Part shown: in pieces, positions 26,311 through 35,295 of the stretch
Layout of the letters: each line of letters begins with the position of its first letter
How positions within the stretch are numbered: position 1 is the first letter of the stretch
Source of the DNA: Nocardioides lianchengensis
GTDB taxonomy: Bacteria > Actinomycetota > Actinomycetes > Propionibacteriales > Nocardioidaceae
Assembly: GCF_900101465.1 (NCBI RefSeq)
Contig: NZ_FMZM01000014.1
Location: 1-64,000 of the forward strand
Direction: 5' to 3'
DNA length: 64,000 nucleotides
The notes under the pieces: model-generated
Databases searched by the model: none
The model's input: the letters and a program-made list of their open reading frames with translations, nothing else
What the model was told of the DNA's origin: nothing
Made by a program: the position numbers and the translations under genes

Positions 26311-28593
26311 GTGCGCGCACCGACCAGCACGTACCGCCTCCAGATCACCGCCGAGCTCGATCTGTTCAAGGCGGCGGATCTGCTTCCGTACCTCCACGAC
26401 CTCGGCGCCGACTGGGTCTACCTCTCCCCCATCCTCGAGGCCGAGCCCGGCAGCACCCACGGGTACGACGTCATCCGCCACGACCGGGTCGACCCGGCGC
26501 GCGGCGGCAAGGAGGGGCTGGCGGCGCTCTCCGCGGAGGCGCGGCGGCTCGGGATGGGCGTGCTGGTCGACATCGTGCCCAACCACGTCGGCGTCGCGAC
26601 GCCGTCCGAGGACCCCTGGTGGTGGGACGTGCTGAAGCACGGCCGTGACTCCGCGCACGCCGCCGCGTTCGACATCGACTGGGACGCGAGCCACCAGAAG
26701 CTGCAGATCCCGGTGGTCGGCGACGACGACGAGGCCGCGATCGAGGTGGACCTCGGGGCCGAGGAGATCCGCTACCACGACAACTACTTCCCGCTCGCGC
26801 CCGGCACGACCACGCTGGAGGAGCAGCACTACGAGCTGGTCAACTGGCGCGAGGCCGACGACGGGCTGAACTACCGGCGCTTCTTCGCGGTCAACACGCT
26901 GGCCGCCGTCCGCGTGGAGGAGCCGGGGGTGTTCGAGGACACCCACGTCGAGATCCGACGCTGGTTCGACGAGGGCCTGGTCGACGGGCTCCGGGTGGAC
27001 CACCCCGACGGCCTGCGCGACCCGGGCGGCTACCTGCGCGACCTGGCCGAGCTCACCGGCGACGCCTACGTCCTGGTCGAGAAGATCCTCGAGCCCGGCG
27101 AGCAGCTGCTCACGTCCTGGGCCACTACCGGCACCACCGGGTACGACGCCCTCGCGCACATCGACCGGGTCCTCACCGACCCGGCGGGGCAGGCTCCGCT
27201 CGACGCGCTCGAGGCGCGGCTGCGCGGCGGTCCCGTCGACTGGGCCGAGATGATCCACGACACCAAGCGGGCGGTCGCGGACGGGATCCTCAACAGCGAG
27301 GTCCGCCGGATCGTGCGCGACCTGCGGCGGCACCTGCCCGTCGTACCCGCCTTCCGGGCGGAGGACGCCGTGGCCGAGCTGCTGGCCTGCTTCCCGGTCT
27401 ACCGGTCCTACCTGCCCGAGGGCCGCGCGCACCTCGAGGAGGCGTTCGCCGAGGCCCGCCGCCGGCGGCCCGACCTGACGCTGACCTTCGGGCGGATCGA
27501 GCCCTGGATGTTCGACGCCGACCTGGCCGCCTCCAAGCGATTCCAGCAGACCAGCGGCATGGTGATGGCCAAGGGCGTCGAGGACTGCGCCTTCTACCGC
27601 TACTCCCGGCTCACCTCGCTCAACGAGGTCGGCGGCGACCCGTCGGTGTTCGCGCTGTCGGTCCCCGACTTCCACCGCGAGCTGGCCGAGCGGCAGCGGG
27701 ACTGGCCACTGGCCATGACCACGCTGTCCACGCACGACACCAAGCGCGGCGAGGACGTGCGCGCCCGGATCACCGCCCTGGCCGAGCTGCCGGCGGCCTG
27801 GGAGGCGGCGCTCGAATCGCTGCTGTCGCTGGCCCCGCTGCCCGACCCCGGCTTCGCCTCGCTGCTGTGGCAGGCCGTGCTCGGCGCCTGGCCGGCGTCG
27901 CGCGAGCGCCTCCACGGCTACGCCGAGAAGGCGATGCGCGAGGCCGGCGACCGGACCACCTGGACCGAGCCCGACGCGTCGTACGAGGACGCGGTGCACG
28001 CCGCGGTCGACGCCGCCTTCGACTCCGCCGCCGTGCGCGGCGTGCTCGACGGGCTGCTCGAGCAGGTCGTGGCGCCGGGCTGGTCCAACGCGCTGGCGGC
28101 CAAGCTGCTCGCGCTGACGATGCCGGGCGTGCCCGACGTCTACCAGGGCAGCGAGCTGTGGGAGCAGAGCCTGGTCGACCCCGACAACCGGCGGCCGGTC
28201 GACTTCGAGGGGCGCGCCACCCTGCTCGCCTCCGGCTCCTGGTCCGCACCCCGGCCCGTCCTCGACGACGGCGCGTCGGCCAAGCTCCACCTCACCGCGA
28301 TCGCCCTGCGGCTGCGGCGCGACCGGCCCGAGCTGTTCACGTCGTACGACGCCGTGCCGGCGGCCGGGCCCGCGCAGGACCACGTCGTCGCGTTCGACCG
28401 CGGCGGCGCGCTGACCGTCGCCACCCGGCTGCCCGTCGGGCTGACCGCGCGCGGCGGCTGGGACGACACCGCCCTGGAGCTGCCGCCGGGCCGCTGGACC
28501 GACGCGCTCGGGTCGTGGTCCGGCTCCGGGACCGCCCCGCTCGCCGACGTGCTCGCCGACCTGCCCGTCGCCCTGCTCGTGAAGGAGTCCTGA
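26311..28593 (+). CDS. treY: Maltooligosyl trehalose synthase
   Basis: GH13 enzyme of 760 residues that converts the reducing-end alpha-1,4 bond of a maltooligosaccharide into an alpha,alpha-1,1 bond. Signatures: STYRLQITAELDLFKAADLLPYL at the N-terminus, VDIVPNHVGVATPSEDPWWWDVL, GLRVDHPDGLRDPGGYL (nucleophile Asp), LVEKILEPGEQL (acid Glu) and TLSTHDTKRGEDVRARI. GTG at 26311 is the only start consistent with the family N-terminus; the same frame continues upstream through glgX and is not a fusion. Followed by treZ after 1 bp. Confidence 0.95.
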   Translation: MRAPTSTYRLQITAELDLFKAADLLPYLHDLGADWVYLSPILEAEPGSTHGYDVIRHDRVDPARGGKEGLAALSAEARRLGMGVLVDIVPNHVGVATPSEDPWWWDVLKHGRDSAHAAAFDIDWDASHQKLQIPVVGDDDEAAIEVDLGAEEIRYHDNYFPLAPGTTTLEEQHYELVNWREADDGLNYRRFFAVNTLAAVRVEEPGVFEDTHVEIRRWFDEGLVDGLRVDHPDGLRDPGGYLRDLAELTGDAYVLVEKILEPGEQLLTSWATTGTTGYDALAHIDRVLTDPAGQAPLDALEARLRGGPVDWAEMIHDTKRAVADGILNSEVRRIVRDLRRHLPVVPAFRAEDAVAELLACFPVYRSYLPEGRAHLEEAFAEARRRRPDLTLTFGRIEPWMFDADLAASKRFQQTSGMVMAKGVEDCAFYRYSRLTSLNEVGGDPSVFALSVPDFHRELAERQRDWPLAMTTLSTHDTKRGEDVRARITALAELPAAWEAALESLLSLAPLPDPGFASLLWQAVLGAWPASRERLHGYAEKAMREAGDRTTWTEPDASYEDAVHAAVDAAFDSAAVRGVLDGLLEQVVAPGWSNALAAKLLALTMPGVPDVYQGSELWEQSLVDPDNRRPVDFEGRATLLASGSWSAPRPVLDDGASAKLHLTAIALRLRRDRPELFTSYDAVPAAGPAQDHVVAFDRGGALTVATRLPVGLTARGGWDDTALELPPGRWTDALGSWSGSGTAPLADVLADLPVALLVKES

Positions 28594-28594
28594 C

Positions 28595-30346
28595 ATGACC
28601 CGCCCGTCCCGCGGTCCGTACGACGTCTGGGCACCCCGCCCGGAGCGTCTCCGGCTGTCAGTGGGTGCTGACATCGTCGAGATGCAGCGCGGGGACGATG
28701 ACTGGTGGACCCCCGCGGGACCCGTTCCCGATCCACGCTCGGAGGTGGACTACGGCTACCTGATCGACGACTCGGACTCGCCCCGACCCGACCCGCGGTC
28801 GCGGCGCCAGCCGGCGGGCGTCCACCAGCGCTCGCGAACCCACGACCCCGCGGCCTTCGACTGGACGGACTCGGCCTGGACCGGGCGCCAGCTCGCGGGG
28901 GCGGTCGTCTACGAGCTCCACGTCGGGACCTTCACGCCCGAGGGCACCTTCGACGCGGCGCTCGACCGGCTCGACCACCTCCGCCAGATCGGCGTCGACC
29001 TCGTCGAGGTGATGCCGGTCAACGCCTTCAACGGCACCCACAACTGGGGCTACGACGGCGTGCTCTGGTCGGCCGTGCACGAGGGGTACGGCGGCCCGGC
29101 CGGCTACCAGCGCTTCGTCGACGGCTGCCACGCCGCCGGGCTGGGCGTGATCCAGGACGTGGTCTACAACCACCTCGGTCCGTCCGGGAACTACCTGCCG
29201 CTCTTCGGGCCCTACCTGAAGTCGGGCCGGAACACCTGGGGCGACCTGGTCAACCTCGACGGGGAGGGCTCGGCGGAGGTGCGGCGCTACATCCTCGACA
29301 ACGTCCGGATGTGGTTCACCGACTTCCACGTCGACGGGCTGCGGCTGGACGCCGTGCACGCGCTGCACGACGAGTCGGAGGTGCACCTGCTGGAGGAGAT
29401 GGCCGTCGAGGTGGCCGCGCTCTCCGCGCACCAGCGCCGACCGCTCACCCTGATCGCCGAGTCCGACCTCAACGACGCCAAGCTGGTCACGCCGCGCGAG
29501 GCCGGCGGCTACGGCCTGGACGCCCAGTGGAGCGACGACTTCCACCACGCGGTCCACGTCGCGCTGACCCGCGAGACCGACGGCTACTACGCCGACTTCG
29601 AGCCCCTCGGGGCGCTGGCCAAGGTCTGCGAGCGGGGGTTCTTCCACGACGGGACCTACTCGTCCTTCCGCGGTCGCGACCACGGCGTCCCGATCGACAC
29701 CGCGGCGATGCCGAGCTGGCGGCTGGTGGTCTGCTCCCAGAACCACGACCAGGTCGGCAACCGCGCGGTGGGCGACCGGATCACCGAGCACCTGGACGCC
29801 GACCAGCTGGCCTGCGCGGCCCTGCTGACGATGGCGGGCCCGTTCACGCCGATGCTCTTCCAGGGCGAGGAGTGGGCGGCGTCCACGCCGTTCCTGTTCT
29901 TCACCTCGCACCCGGAGCCGGAGCTCGGGAAGGCCACGGCGGAGGGCCGGATCGCGGAGTTCGAGCAGATGGGCTGGGACCCCGACGTCGTCCCCGACCC
30001 GCAGGACCCCGCCAGCTTCGAGCGGTCCAGGCTCGACTGGGACGAGCAGACCGGTGGGCAGCACGCCCGCCTGCTGGACGTCTACCGGCGCCTGGCCGCG
30101 CTCCGGCGCGAGCACGCCGAGCTGACCGACCCGGCGTTCGGCCGCACGCGGTGCGAGGTCGACGAGGAGCGCCGTACGTTCGTGATGCACCGGGGCGACC
30201 TGGCGGTCGTCGTGAACTTCGGCGACGCACCGGCGACCCTCGTGCTGCCCCACACCCGGCTGCTGTTCGAGACCGAGGCCGGGGCCGACCTGGGAGACGG
30301 GACGCTCACGCTGCCGCCGCACGCCGGGGCCCTGCTGGCGCCCTGA
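28595..30346 (+). CDS. treZ: Malto-oligosyltrehalose trehalohydrolase
   Basis: GH13 enzyme of 583 residues that releases trehalose from maltooligosyltrehalose, the last step of the TreYZ route. An N-terminal carbohydrate-binding-like domain (FDVWAPRPERL-type start) precedes the barrel; motifs are VYELHVGTFTPEGTFDAAL, QDVVYNHLGPSGNYLP, GLRLDAVHALHD (nucleophile Asp), LIAESDLNDAKLV (acid Glu) and CSQNHDQVGNRAVGDR. ATG at 28595 follows the treY stop by one base. Together the three genes make trehalose from glycogen, usually for osmotic or desiccation protection. Confidence 0.95.
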   Translation: MTRPSRGPYDVWAPRPERLRLSVGADIVEMQRGDDDWWTPAGPVPDPRSEVDYGYLIDDSDSPRPDPRSRRQPAGVHQRSRTHDPAAFDWTDSAWTGRQLAGAVVYELHVGTFTPEGTFDAALDRLDHLRQIGVDLVEVMPVNAFNGTHNWGYDGVLWSAVHEGYGGPAGYQRFVDGCHAAGLGVIQDVVYNHLGPSGNYLPLFGPYLKSGRNTWGDLVNLDGEGSAEVRRYILDNVRMWFTDFHVDGLRLDAVHALHDESEVHLLEEMAVEVAALSAHQRRPLTLIAESDLNDAKLVTPREAGGYGLDAQWSDDFHHAVHVALTRETDGYYADFEPLGALAKVCERGFFHDGTYSSFRGRDHGVPIDTAAMPSWRLVVCSQNHDQVGNRAVGDRITEHLDADQLACAALLTMAGPFTPMLFQGEEWAASTPFLFFTSHPEPELGKATAEGRIAEFEQMGWDPDVVPDPQDPASFERSRLDWDEQTGGQHARLLDVYRRLAALRREHAELTDPAFGRTRCEVDEERRTFVMHRGDLAVVVNFGDAPATLVLPHTRLLFETEAGADLGDGTLTLPPHAGALLAP

Positions 30347-30356
30347 CCCGACCGGG

Positions 30357-30761
30357 TCAGGCGCCGCGGGCGTCGTACGCGTCGCGCGCGGAGCGCACGT
30401 CGTCCATGTGGGCCTCGGCCCACACCTTGACCTGGCGCACCACGACCTGCAGCGAGGCGCCGAGCGGCGTCAGGTCGTAGTCGACGGTCACCGGGACGGT
30501 CGGGGTGACCGTGCGGGTGACCAGGCCGTCGCGCTCGAGGGCGCGCAGGGTCTGGGTGAGCATCTTCTGGCTCACGCCGGCCAGGCGGCGGGCGAGTTGG
30601 GAGTAGCGCATCGTGCCCTCGTCGGCGAGCGCGGCGAGCACCAGCGCGACCCACTTGTCGGAGAGCCGGTCGAGCAGTTGGCGGCTCGGGCACTCGGCGA
30701 GGAACGAGTCGTAGGCGAGCTTGGCCTGCTCGCGCTGCTGGGCCGCGGTCATGGTCGGCAC
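30357..30761 (-). CDS. HxlR-family transcriptional regulator
   Basis: Winged-helix regulator of 134 residues. Family features are Cys21-Pro-Ser-Arg (in AECPSRQLLDRLSDKWVALVLAAL), the recognition region MRYSQLARRLAGVSQKMLTQTLRALERDGLV and the wing TVPVTVDYDLTPLG. The single N-terminal Cys is the redox/aldehyde sensor residue of HxlR/YodB-type proteins, so it may respond to thiol-reactive quinones or aldehydes. GTG at 30761 has AGGAGG 4 nt upstream; the ATG at 30752 is the alternative. Divergent from the oxidoreductase at 30878, its likely target. Confidence 0.9.
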   Translation of the reverse strand: MPTMTAAQQREQAKLAYDSFLAECPSRQLLDRLSDKWVALVLAALADEGTMRYSQLARRLAGVSQKMLTQTLRALERDGLVTRTVTPTVPVTVDYDLTPLGASLQVVVRQVKVWAEAHMDDVRSARDAYDARGA

Positions 30762-30787
30762 GGGGCCTCCTGGGGAACGGGACGGGT

Positions 30788-30813
30788 AGTTACGCACTCT
30801 GAGGTGCCTACTT
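30788..30813. promoter_or_regulatory. Candidate HxlR operator
   Basis: Imperfect inverted repeat: AGTTACGCAC, 6-bp spacer TCTGAG, GTGCCTACTT (7 of 10 arm positions complementary, inner GCAC/GTGC perfect). It lies between the regulator and the divergent quinone-oxidoreductase-like gene, 27 bp before the regulator start. Confidence 0.45.
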
Positions 30814-30877
30814 CCCGATGGAGAGTGACTGATCCAGTCTGGAGCCGTCCGATCCGATCCGCAAGAGGAGCACCCCC

Positions 30878-31795
30878 ATGAGCACCACGACCACCACCTT
30901 CCGCGCCGCCGTCGTCCGCACCCCGGCCGGCCCCGACTCCATCGAGCTCGTCGACCTGCCGCTCCGCGAGCCGGGCGCCGGCGAGGTCCGGGTCCGGGTC
31001 GCCGCGGCGCCGGTCAACCCCGTCGACCTGGGCACGGCCGGCGGCTTCTTCCACCAGCTCGGGCTGATCGACCAGCCCGAGCACACCGGACTCGGCTGGG
31101 ACTTCGCCGGCACCGTCGACGCCGCGGGCGCCGGGGTCGACCTGCCGGTCGGCACCCGGGTCGCCGGGCTGGTCGGCGGCCTGGACCGCGACTTCGGGAC
31201 GTACGCCGAGCAGCTGGTCGTGCCGGCCGCCGACGTCGCCGTCGTCCCGGACGACCTCGCCCTGGTGGCGGCCGCGACGCTGGCCCTGACCGCCCTGACC
31301 GCCGCCCAGCTCGTCGACCTGCTCGGCGACGGGGCGGGCCGCTCGCTGCTGGTCACCGGAGCGGCGGGGCCGGTCGGGGCGGCCGTCGTACCCCTGGCGG
31401 CCGAGCGAGGCTGGCGGGTGACCGGCCTCGCCCGGGCCGGCGACGAGGAGTTCGTCCGCGGCCTGGGGGCCGACTTCGCCACCACGACCACCACCGGCTG
31501 GGACGCCGTGGCGGACGGCGCGGTGCTGCAGGCCGACGGCGTGGCCCTGGTGCGCGACGGCGGCCTGTTCGTCGGCGTCCGGCCCGCGATGCTGCCCGCG
31601 TCCGAGCGCGACGTCGTGGTCACCGCCGTCGAGGTGGTGCCGGACGGCGCCCGCACCGCCGACCTCCTCGCCCGCGCGGCTGCGGGTGGGCTGCCCGTCC
31701 GGGTCGCCGGCGAGCTGCCGCTGGCCGAGGCGGCCGAGGCGCACCGGCTGGTGGCCGAGGGCGGCGTGCGCGGGCGCTACGTGCTGCGCCCGTGA
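30878..31795 (+). CDS. NADP-dependent quinone-oxidoreductase-like protein (MDR superfamily)
   Basis: Soluble 305-residue medium-chain dehydrogenase/reductase without zinc ligands. The N-terminal GroES-like part has VRVAAAPVNPVDLGTAGG and HTGLGWDFAGTVDAAG; the Rossmann part has LLVTGAAGPVGAAVVPLA. The family reduces quinones or enones with NADPH. ATG at 30878 with AAGAGGAG about 9 nt upstream. It is regulated presumably by the divergent HxlR protein, a common pairing in quinone or electrophile stress response. It ends 13 bp before the converging lipoprotein gene. Confidence 0.9.
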   Translation: MSTTTTTFRAAVVRTPAGPDSIELVDLPLREPGAGEVRVRVAAAPVNPVDLGTAGGFFHQLGLIDQPEHTGLGWDFAGTVDAAGAGVDLPVGTRVAGLVGGLDRDFGTYAEQLVVPAADVAVVPDDLALVAAATLALTALTAAQLVDLLGDGAGRSLLVTGAAGPVGAAVVPLAAERGWRVTGLARAGDEEFVRGLGADFATTTTTGWDAVADGAVLQADGVALVRDGGLFVGVRPAMLPASERDVVVTAVEVVPDGARTADLLARAAAGGLPVRVAGELPLAEAAEAHRLVAEGGVRGRYVLRP

Positions 31796-31808
31796 ACGAC
31801 GGCGAGTG

Positions 31809-32582
31809 TCAGCCGCCGAGCTCGTCGAGGTCGACCGTGTCCTCCGCGGGCGGCGCCTCGGCGGGCACCTCGGCGTCGAAGTCGGAGAAGGTGATCGCCC
31901 CGGGCTCGTCGCCGGACGTGACCTCGACCTTCACCAGGTAGTGGTCGCCGTCGACCTGGACGTAGCCCACCGAGGTCCCGTCGTCGCCGGTGCTCGTCAC
32001 CGCGATCGCCTCCGAGCCCTCGACGTCGGACACGTCGCCCTTCTCGTAGGTGCTGTCGTCCTCCCCGCTGACGAGCTCGTCGAGCAGGGAGTCGAGCTGG
32101 CAGAACTCGCCGAAGCCGGCGTCGTCGCCCGACATGACGACCCAGCGGCCCGCGACCAGGTCGATGATCGTCTGGGCCTGCTCGCCCGCCTGGGCCTGCC
32201 AGAACTCGTCGCTCGGCTTGAACCAGGCCTTGCCGTCGGCGCCGACCAGCTCGGCCGACGCGCCGCCGAGGCTGATGGTGCCGGCACACTCGCCGGCCGT
32301 GCTGACCGCCAGGTCGAGGGCGATCTCCTGCCCGTCGCTGGTGATGGCGCCGCTGACCCGGACCGACTCGAGGCCGGCCATGGCGTCCTTGGCCGTCTGG
32401 GCGATCTCCTCGCCGGACTGGTCGGTGAAGTCGTTGCCGCCCTCACCGCCGCCGGTGCTGCCGCTGCTGGTGCTCTCGCGCGAGGGGTCGGCCGCGCTGT
32501 CGTCGCCGGGGTCGCCGTCGCTGCAGCCGGCGAGCAGGGTGACGGTGGTGAGCGCGGCGGCAGCCAGGGTCAGGGTCTTCAT
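31809..32582 (-). CDS. LppX/LprG-like lipoprotein
   Basis: Secreted 257-residue lipoprotein: signal peptide MKTLTLAAAALTTVTLLAGC with lipobox LAGC (Cys20), then a disordered Asp/Ser/Gly linker to about residue 50, and a domain of alternating helices and strands (EEIAQTAKDAMAGLESVRVSG...GKAWFKPSDEFW...GRWVVMS) that resembles the LolA-like LppX_LprAFG fold used in lipid or glycolipid handling at the actinobacterial surface. The C-terminus is acidic. Assignment rests on the pattern rather than on catalytic residues. ATG at 32582. Confidence 0.75.
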   Translation of the reverse strand: MKTLTLAAAALTTVTLLAGCSDGDPGDDSAADPSRESTSSGSTGGGEGGNDFTDQSGEEIAQTAKDAMAGLESVRVSGAITSDGQEIALDLAVSTAGECAGTISLGGASAELVGADGKAWFKPSDEFWQAQAGEQAQTIIDLVAGRWVVMSGDDAGFGEFCQLDSLLDELVSGEDDSTYEKGDVSDVEGSEAIAVTSTGDDGTSVGYVQVDGDHYLVKVEVTSGDEPGAITFSDFDAEVPAEAPPAEDTVDLDELGG

Positions 32583-32607
32583 CGGGTCTCCTCCTCAGGG
32601 GGCTCGA

Positions 32608-32718
32608 TCAGATCACACGGCTCGACTCCTCCGCGACGCGCATTCCTGCCGGCGCCTCCTCGCCCTCGCGGAAGCCGTACCGCCCCCACCAGCGGCGCAG
32701 CGGACCGGGCCCTTGACG
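32608..32718 (-). pseudogene. Possible C-terminal coding remnant without a start codon
   Basis: An open stretch with protein-like composition ends at a TGA at 32608-32610 and reads RRWWGRYGFREGEEAPAGM before a short tail. There is no ATG or GTG at a sensible distance, since upstream the frame runs into the sirtuin gene. The WW-x-RYGFRE pattern recalls the end of GNAT acetyltransferases. It may be the decayed end of a lost gene, or a chance open frame in high-GC DNA. Confidence 0.2.
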
Positions 32719-32720
32719 GG

Positions 32721-33407
32721 CTACCCCAGGAGCGAGTCGACCCACTCCGGGACGAGCTCCGACGCGGGCCCGTGCCGCGCCTCGTCGAAGAAGTCGGTGC
32801 CGTCGGAGGGGAGCAGGTTGAGCTCCAGCGTCCGGGCGCCGTACGACGCCGCGGCCTGCACGAAGCCGGCTGCCGGGTAGACCGCCCCCGACGTCCCGAT
32901 CGACACGAACAGGTCGCAGGTCTCGAGGGCGGCGAAGATCCGGTCCATCTCGTAGGGGATCTCGCCGAACCAGACCACGTCCGGGCGCAGCTCGGTCACG
33001 CCGCAGCGCGGGCAGGGCGGCAGGTCGGCGAGGTCGCCGCTCCACGGCGAGCGCCGCTGACAGCCGCGGCAGAGTGCCGAGAGCAGCTCGCCGTGCATGT
33101 GCAGCACCCGCTGCGAGCCACCGCGCTCGTGCAGGTCGTCGATGTTCTGGGTGACGACGAGCAGGTCGTCGCCGAGCGTCTCCTCCAGCCGGGCCAGGGC
33201 GCGGTGGGCGGGGTTCGGCTCGACCCCGGTCAGCGCCGCGCGGCGCGCGTCGTAGAACGCGTGCACCACCGACGGCTGCCACTCGAAGGCCTCCGGGGTC
33301 GCGACGTCCTCGACCCGGTGGCCCTCCCAGAGCCCGTCGGCGTCGCGGAACGTCGGCACTCCGCTCTCGGCGGAGATCCCGGCACCGGTGAGGACGACGA
33401 CCTTCAT
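32721..33407 (-). CDS. cobB: Sirtuin, NAD-dependent protein deacylase (class III type)
   Basis: A 228-residue sirtuin that removes acyl groups from lysines using NAD+. Motifs: GAGIS (8-12), TQNID (86-90), catalytic His105 in LHMHGEL, and the zinc site Cys113-x2-Cys116/Cys132-x2-Cys135. Tyr52 and Arg55 in FYDARR match the Tyr-x-x-Arg pair that class III sirtuins use to bind negatively charged succinyl or malonyl groups, so desuccinylase activity is likely besides deacetylation. ATG at 33407. No acyltransferase is adjacent. Confidence 0.93.
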   Translation of the reverse strand: MKVVVLTGAGISAESGVPTFRDADGLWEGHRVEDVATPEAFEWQPSVVHAFYDARRAALTGVEPNPAHRALARLEETLGDDLLVVTQNIDDLHERGGSQRVLHMHGELLSALCRGCQRRSPWSGDLADLPPCPRCGVTELRPDVVWFGEIPYEMDRIFAALETCDLFVSIGTSGAVYPAAGFVQAAASYGARTLELNLLPSDGTDFFDEARHGPASELVPEWVDSLLG

Positions 33408-33428
33408 GGGGCCATCATGACGGCCGGG

Positions 33429-35231
33429 TCAGAGGCCGCACCTCGTCGCGGTCGTCCAGGCACTGCTGCCGTAGTCCGAGTAGGCCTGCACGCGGTAGTC
33501 GTACCGCACGCCCGAGGTGACCGCGTACCACGGCGTCTTGGTGCCGACCGCTCCGAGGCTCGTCCAGGCGGTCGCACCGACCTGCCGCTGCTGGACCCGC
33601 CAGAAGACCCCGCCCTGCGGATCAGTGATGTTCAGGGTGCACTTGTTCGCCGCCGTGCGGGCGACGCTGAGCCCGGTGGGTGCGTTGATCGGCATCGTCA
33701 CGGTCTTCGTGGTCCACGCGCTGTTGCGCCCTTCCCAGGTCGACGCCCGGATCCGGAACTCGTACGTCCGGGCCGGCGTCAGCAGCCCACCGGTCCACGT
33801 GTTGCTGGCCGGCGCGAACAGCGGCCACTCGGTGCCCCAGGCGTCACCGGACGCCCGGAACTGGAAGCCGTAGCTCCAGTCGGAGCTCGGAGCCGTCTGC
33901 GACCAGCCGAAGGTCAGTGCCGTGTTCCCCTGCCCGGGGGTCGCGGTCACGCCGGTCGGGGCCGGGACCGCGGCCGTGCCGGGGGCGCACCACCCGGGCA
34001 GCTCCGCCGCAGTCAGCCACTTGGCCGCCGGCTGCGCCCCGTTGGGTGCCTGGTAGCTGCCGCCGGGGGTCGTCGGCAGGGTGACGGCCTTGAAACGGGG
34101 ACGGTAGACGGTCGCGTCGATGTAGTTGTGCGCACCGCAGGAGCTGTCCTCGAGCTGCGAGTTGACGCTGTAGCCGATGATCACCTGGTTGCCACCGGTG
34201 CTCAGGTGGGGGATCAGGCGGGGCGTGTAGGCCCAGACGCTCCAGTCGGCGGTGGTCTCGGGCATCTTGAACAGCGTCGACTTGTCGGCGGCGGTGAAGC
34301 CCCACGGGGTGTCGGCGTAGTAGCTGATCACGTTGCCCCCCAGACCGCCGTAGGTGTCCTGACCGACCAGCACCCAGCGTCCACCCTGGTAGGTGACGCT
34401 CATGGCCTCGCTGGCGACCGTGCCCGTATCGATCGCGTCCGCCTGGTCGGTGCTCCAGCCGGAACCGTTCCAGTACTCCCAGAGGCCGGCGAAGTCGCCT
34501 TGGGGGACACGCGCGATCTTGAGGTCCTTCCCGCTCGAGCTGACGTCGGCACCGTAGACGTAGGTGTAGGAGCCGTGGTCGGCCAGCGCCATCCCCCACA
34601 GGGTGCAGTGTCCGGCCACCCCCTGCGCCGAGCAGCTACGGACGTCGGCAGGCAGCTGGGCGGTGAGGTCGCCGTACGTGCCCGGCGAGGCCACCGAGCC
34701 GGTCGGGATGGTCCGCAGCTCGACGCCGACCGCGGAGCCCCAGCCCCCGTCGGCCACCATCCGCATGTAGAACTTCTGGACGGTGCCGCCCTGGAGTCGC
34801 TGGTCCCCGCCCCACAGCCAGCCGGAGCCGGTGTTCATCAGGGTCGCGCCCCCCGAGCCCGAGACGGTCTGGCCCATCGTCCCGTTGGCGTTCTGGATCA
34901 CGATGCCGTTGCGGGGCATCGACGCCTGGAAGGGACCGCGGGTGAGGTCGGACTTCACCGTGCCGTACCAGTAGTCGTTGAAGAACCAGAGCACCCGCCC
35001 GTCGGGCAGCTCGATCGCCTCCAGCCCGTCTCCACCTGTCCAGCGGTCGACCGAGGTGCTGTTGCCGTAGCTGGTGAACTTGTTGGTGATCTCGGTCGCG
35101 AGTGCCGGCGTGCCGGGCGCGTTCGCGTCAGGACCGGCGTCCGCCGTGTCCACGAGCACGAGCTGGCCGGCCAGCGCCACCACGAGCGTCGCCGCGCCCA
35201 CCGTCATCGAGCGGAAACGTCCGGTCCTCAT
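33429..35231 (-). CDS. Secreted beta-propeller-like protein with two FN3 domains
   Basis: Exported protein of 600 residues. A signal peptide (SMTVGAATLVVALAGQLVLV, cleavage near ADAG) is followed by a large domain to about residue 400 containing GGDGLEAIELPDGRVLWFFNDYW and several Trp/Tyr/Gly-rich repeats, resembling five-bladed propellers of the DUF4185/DUF5005 type, some of which relate to glycosidases. Two fibronectin type III domains (about 425-515 and 520-600) finish the protein. ATG at 35231 is fixed by AGGAGG five bases upstream. Substrate unknown; polysaccharide binding or hydrolysis is a guess. Confidence 0.75.
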   Translation of the reverse strand: MRTGRFRSMTVGAATLVVALAGQLVLVDTADAGPDANAPGTPALATEITNKFTSYGNSTSVDRWTGGDGLEAIELPDGRVLWFFNDYWYGTVKSDLTRGPFQASMPRNGIVIQNANGTMGQTVSGSGGATLMNTGSGWLWGGDQRLQGGTVQKFYMRMVADGGWGSAVGVELRTIPTGSVASPGTYGDLTAQLPADVRSCSAQGVAGHCTLWGMALADHGSYTYVYGADVSSSGKDLKIARVPQGDFAGLWEYWNGSGWSTDQADAIDTGTVASEAMSVTYQGGRWVLVGQDTYGGLGGNVISYYADTPWGFTAADKSTLFKMPETTADWSVWAYTPRLIPHLSTGGNQVIIGYSVNSQLEDSSCGAHNYIDATVYRPRFKAVTLPTTPGGSYQAPNGAQPAAKWLTAAELPGWCAPGTAAVPAPTGVTATPGQGNTALTFGWSQTAPSSDWSYGFQFRASGDAWGTEWPLFAPASNTWTGGLLTPARTYEFRIRASTWEGRNSAWTTKTVTMPINAPTGLSVARTAANKCTLNITDPQGGVFWRVQQRQVGATAWTSLGAVGTKTPWYAVTSGVRYDYRVQAYSDYGSSAWTTATRCGL

Positions 35232-35295
35232 GTGACCCTCCTCACAGGTGAGCGACACCCTAGAGGGCATCGCCGACAACGAGCGAGGAAATCGG

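Noticed and set aside
30788..30830. Possible standard -35/-10 promoter boxes for the divergent oxidoreductase
   Set aside because: No clear hexamer pair at correct spacing could be separated from background in this GC-rich sequence.
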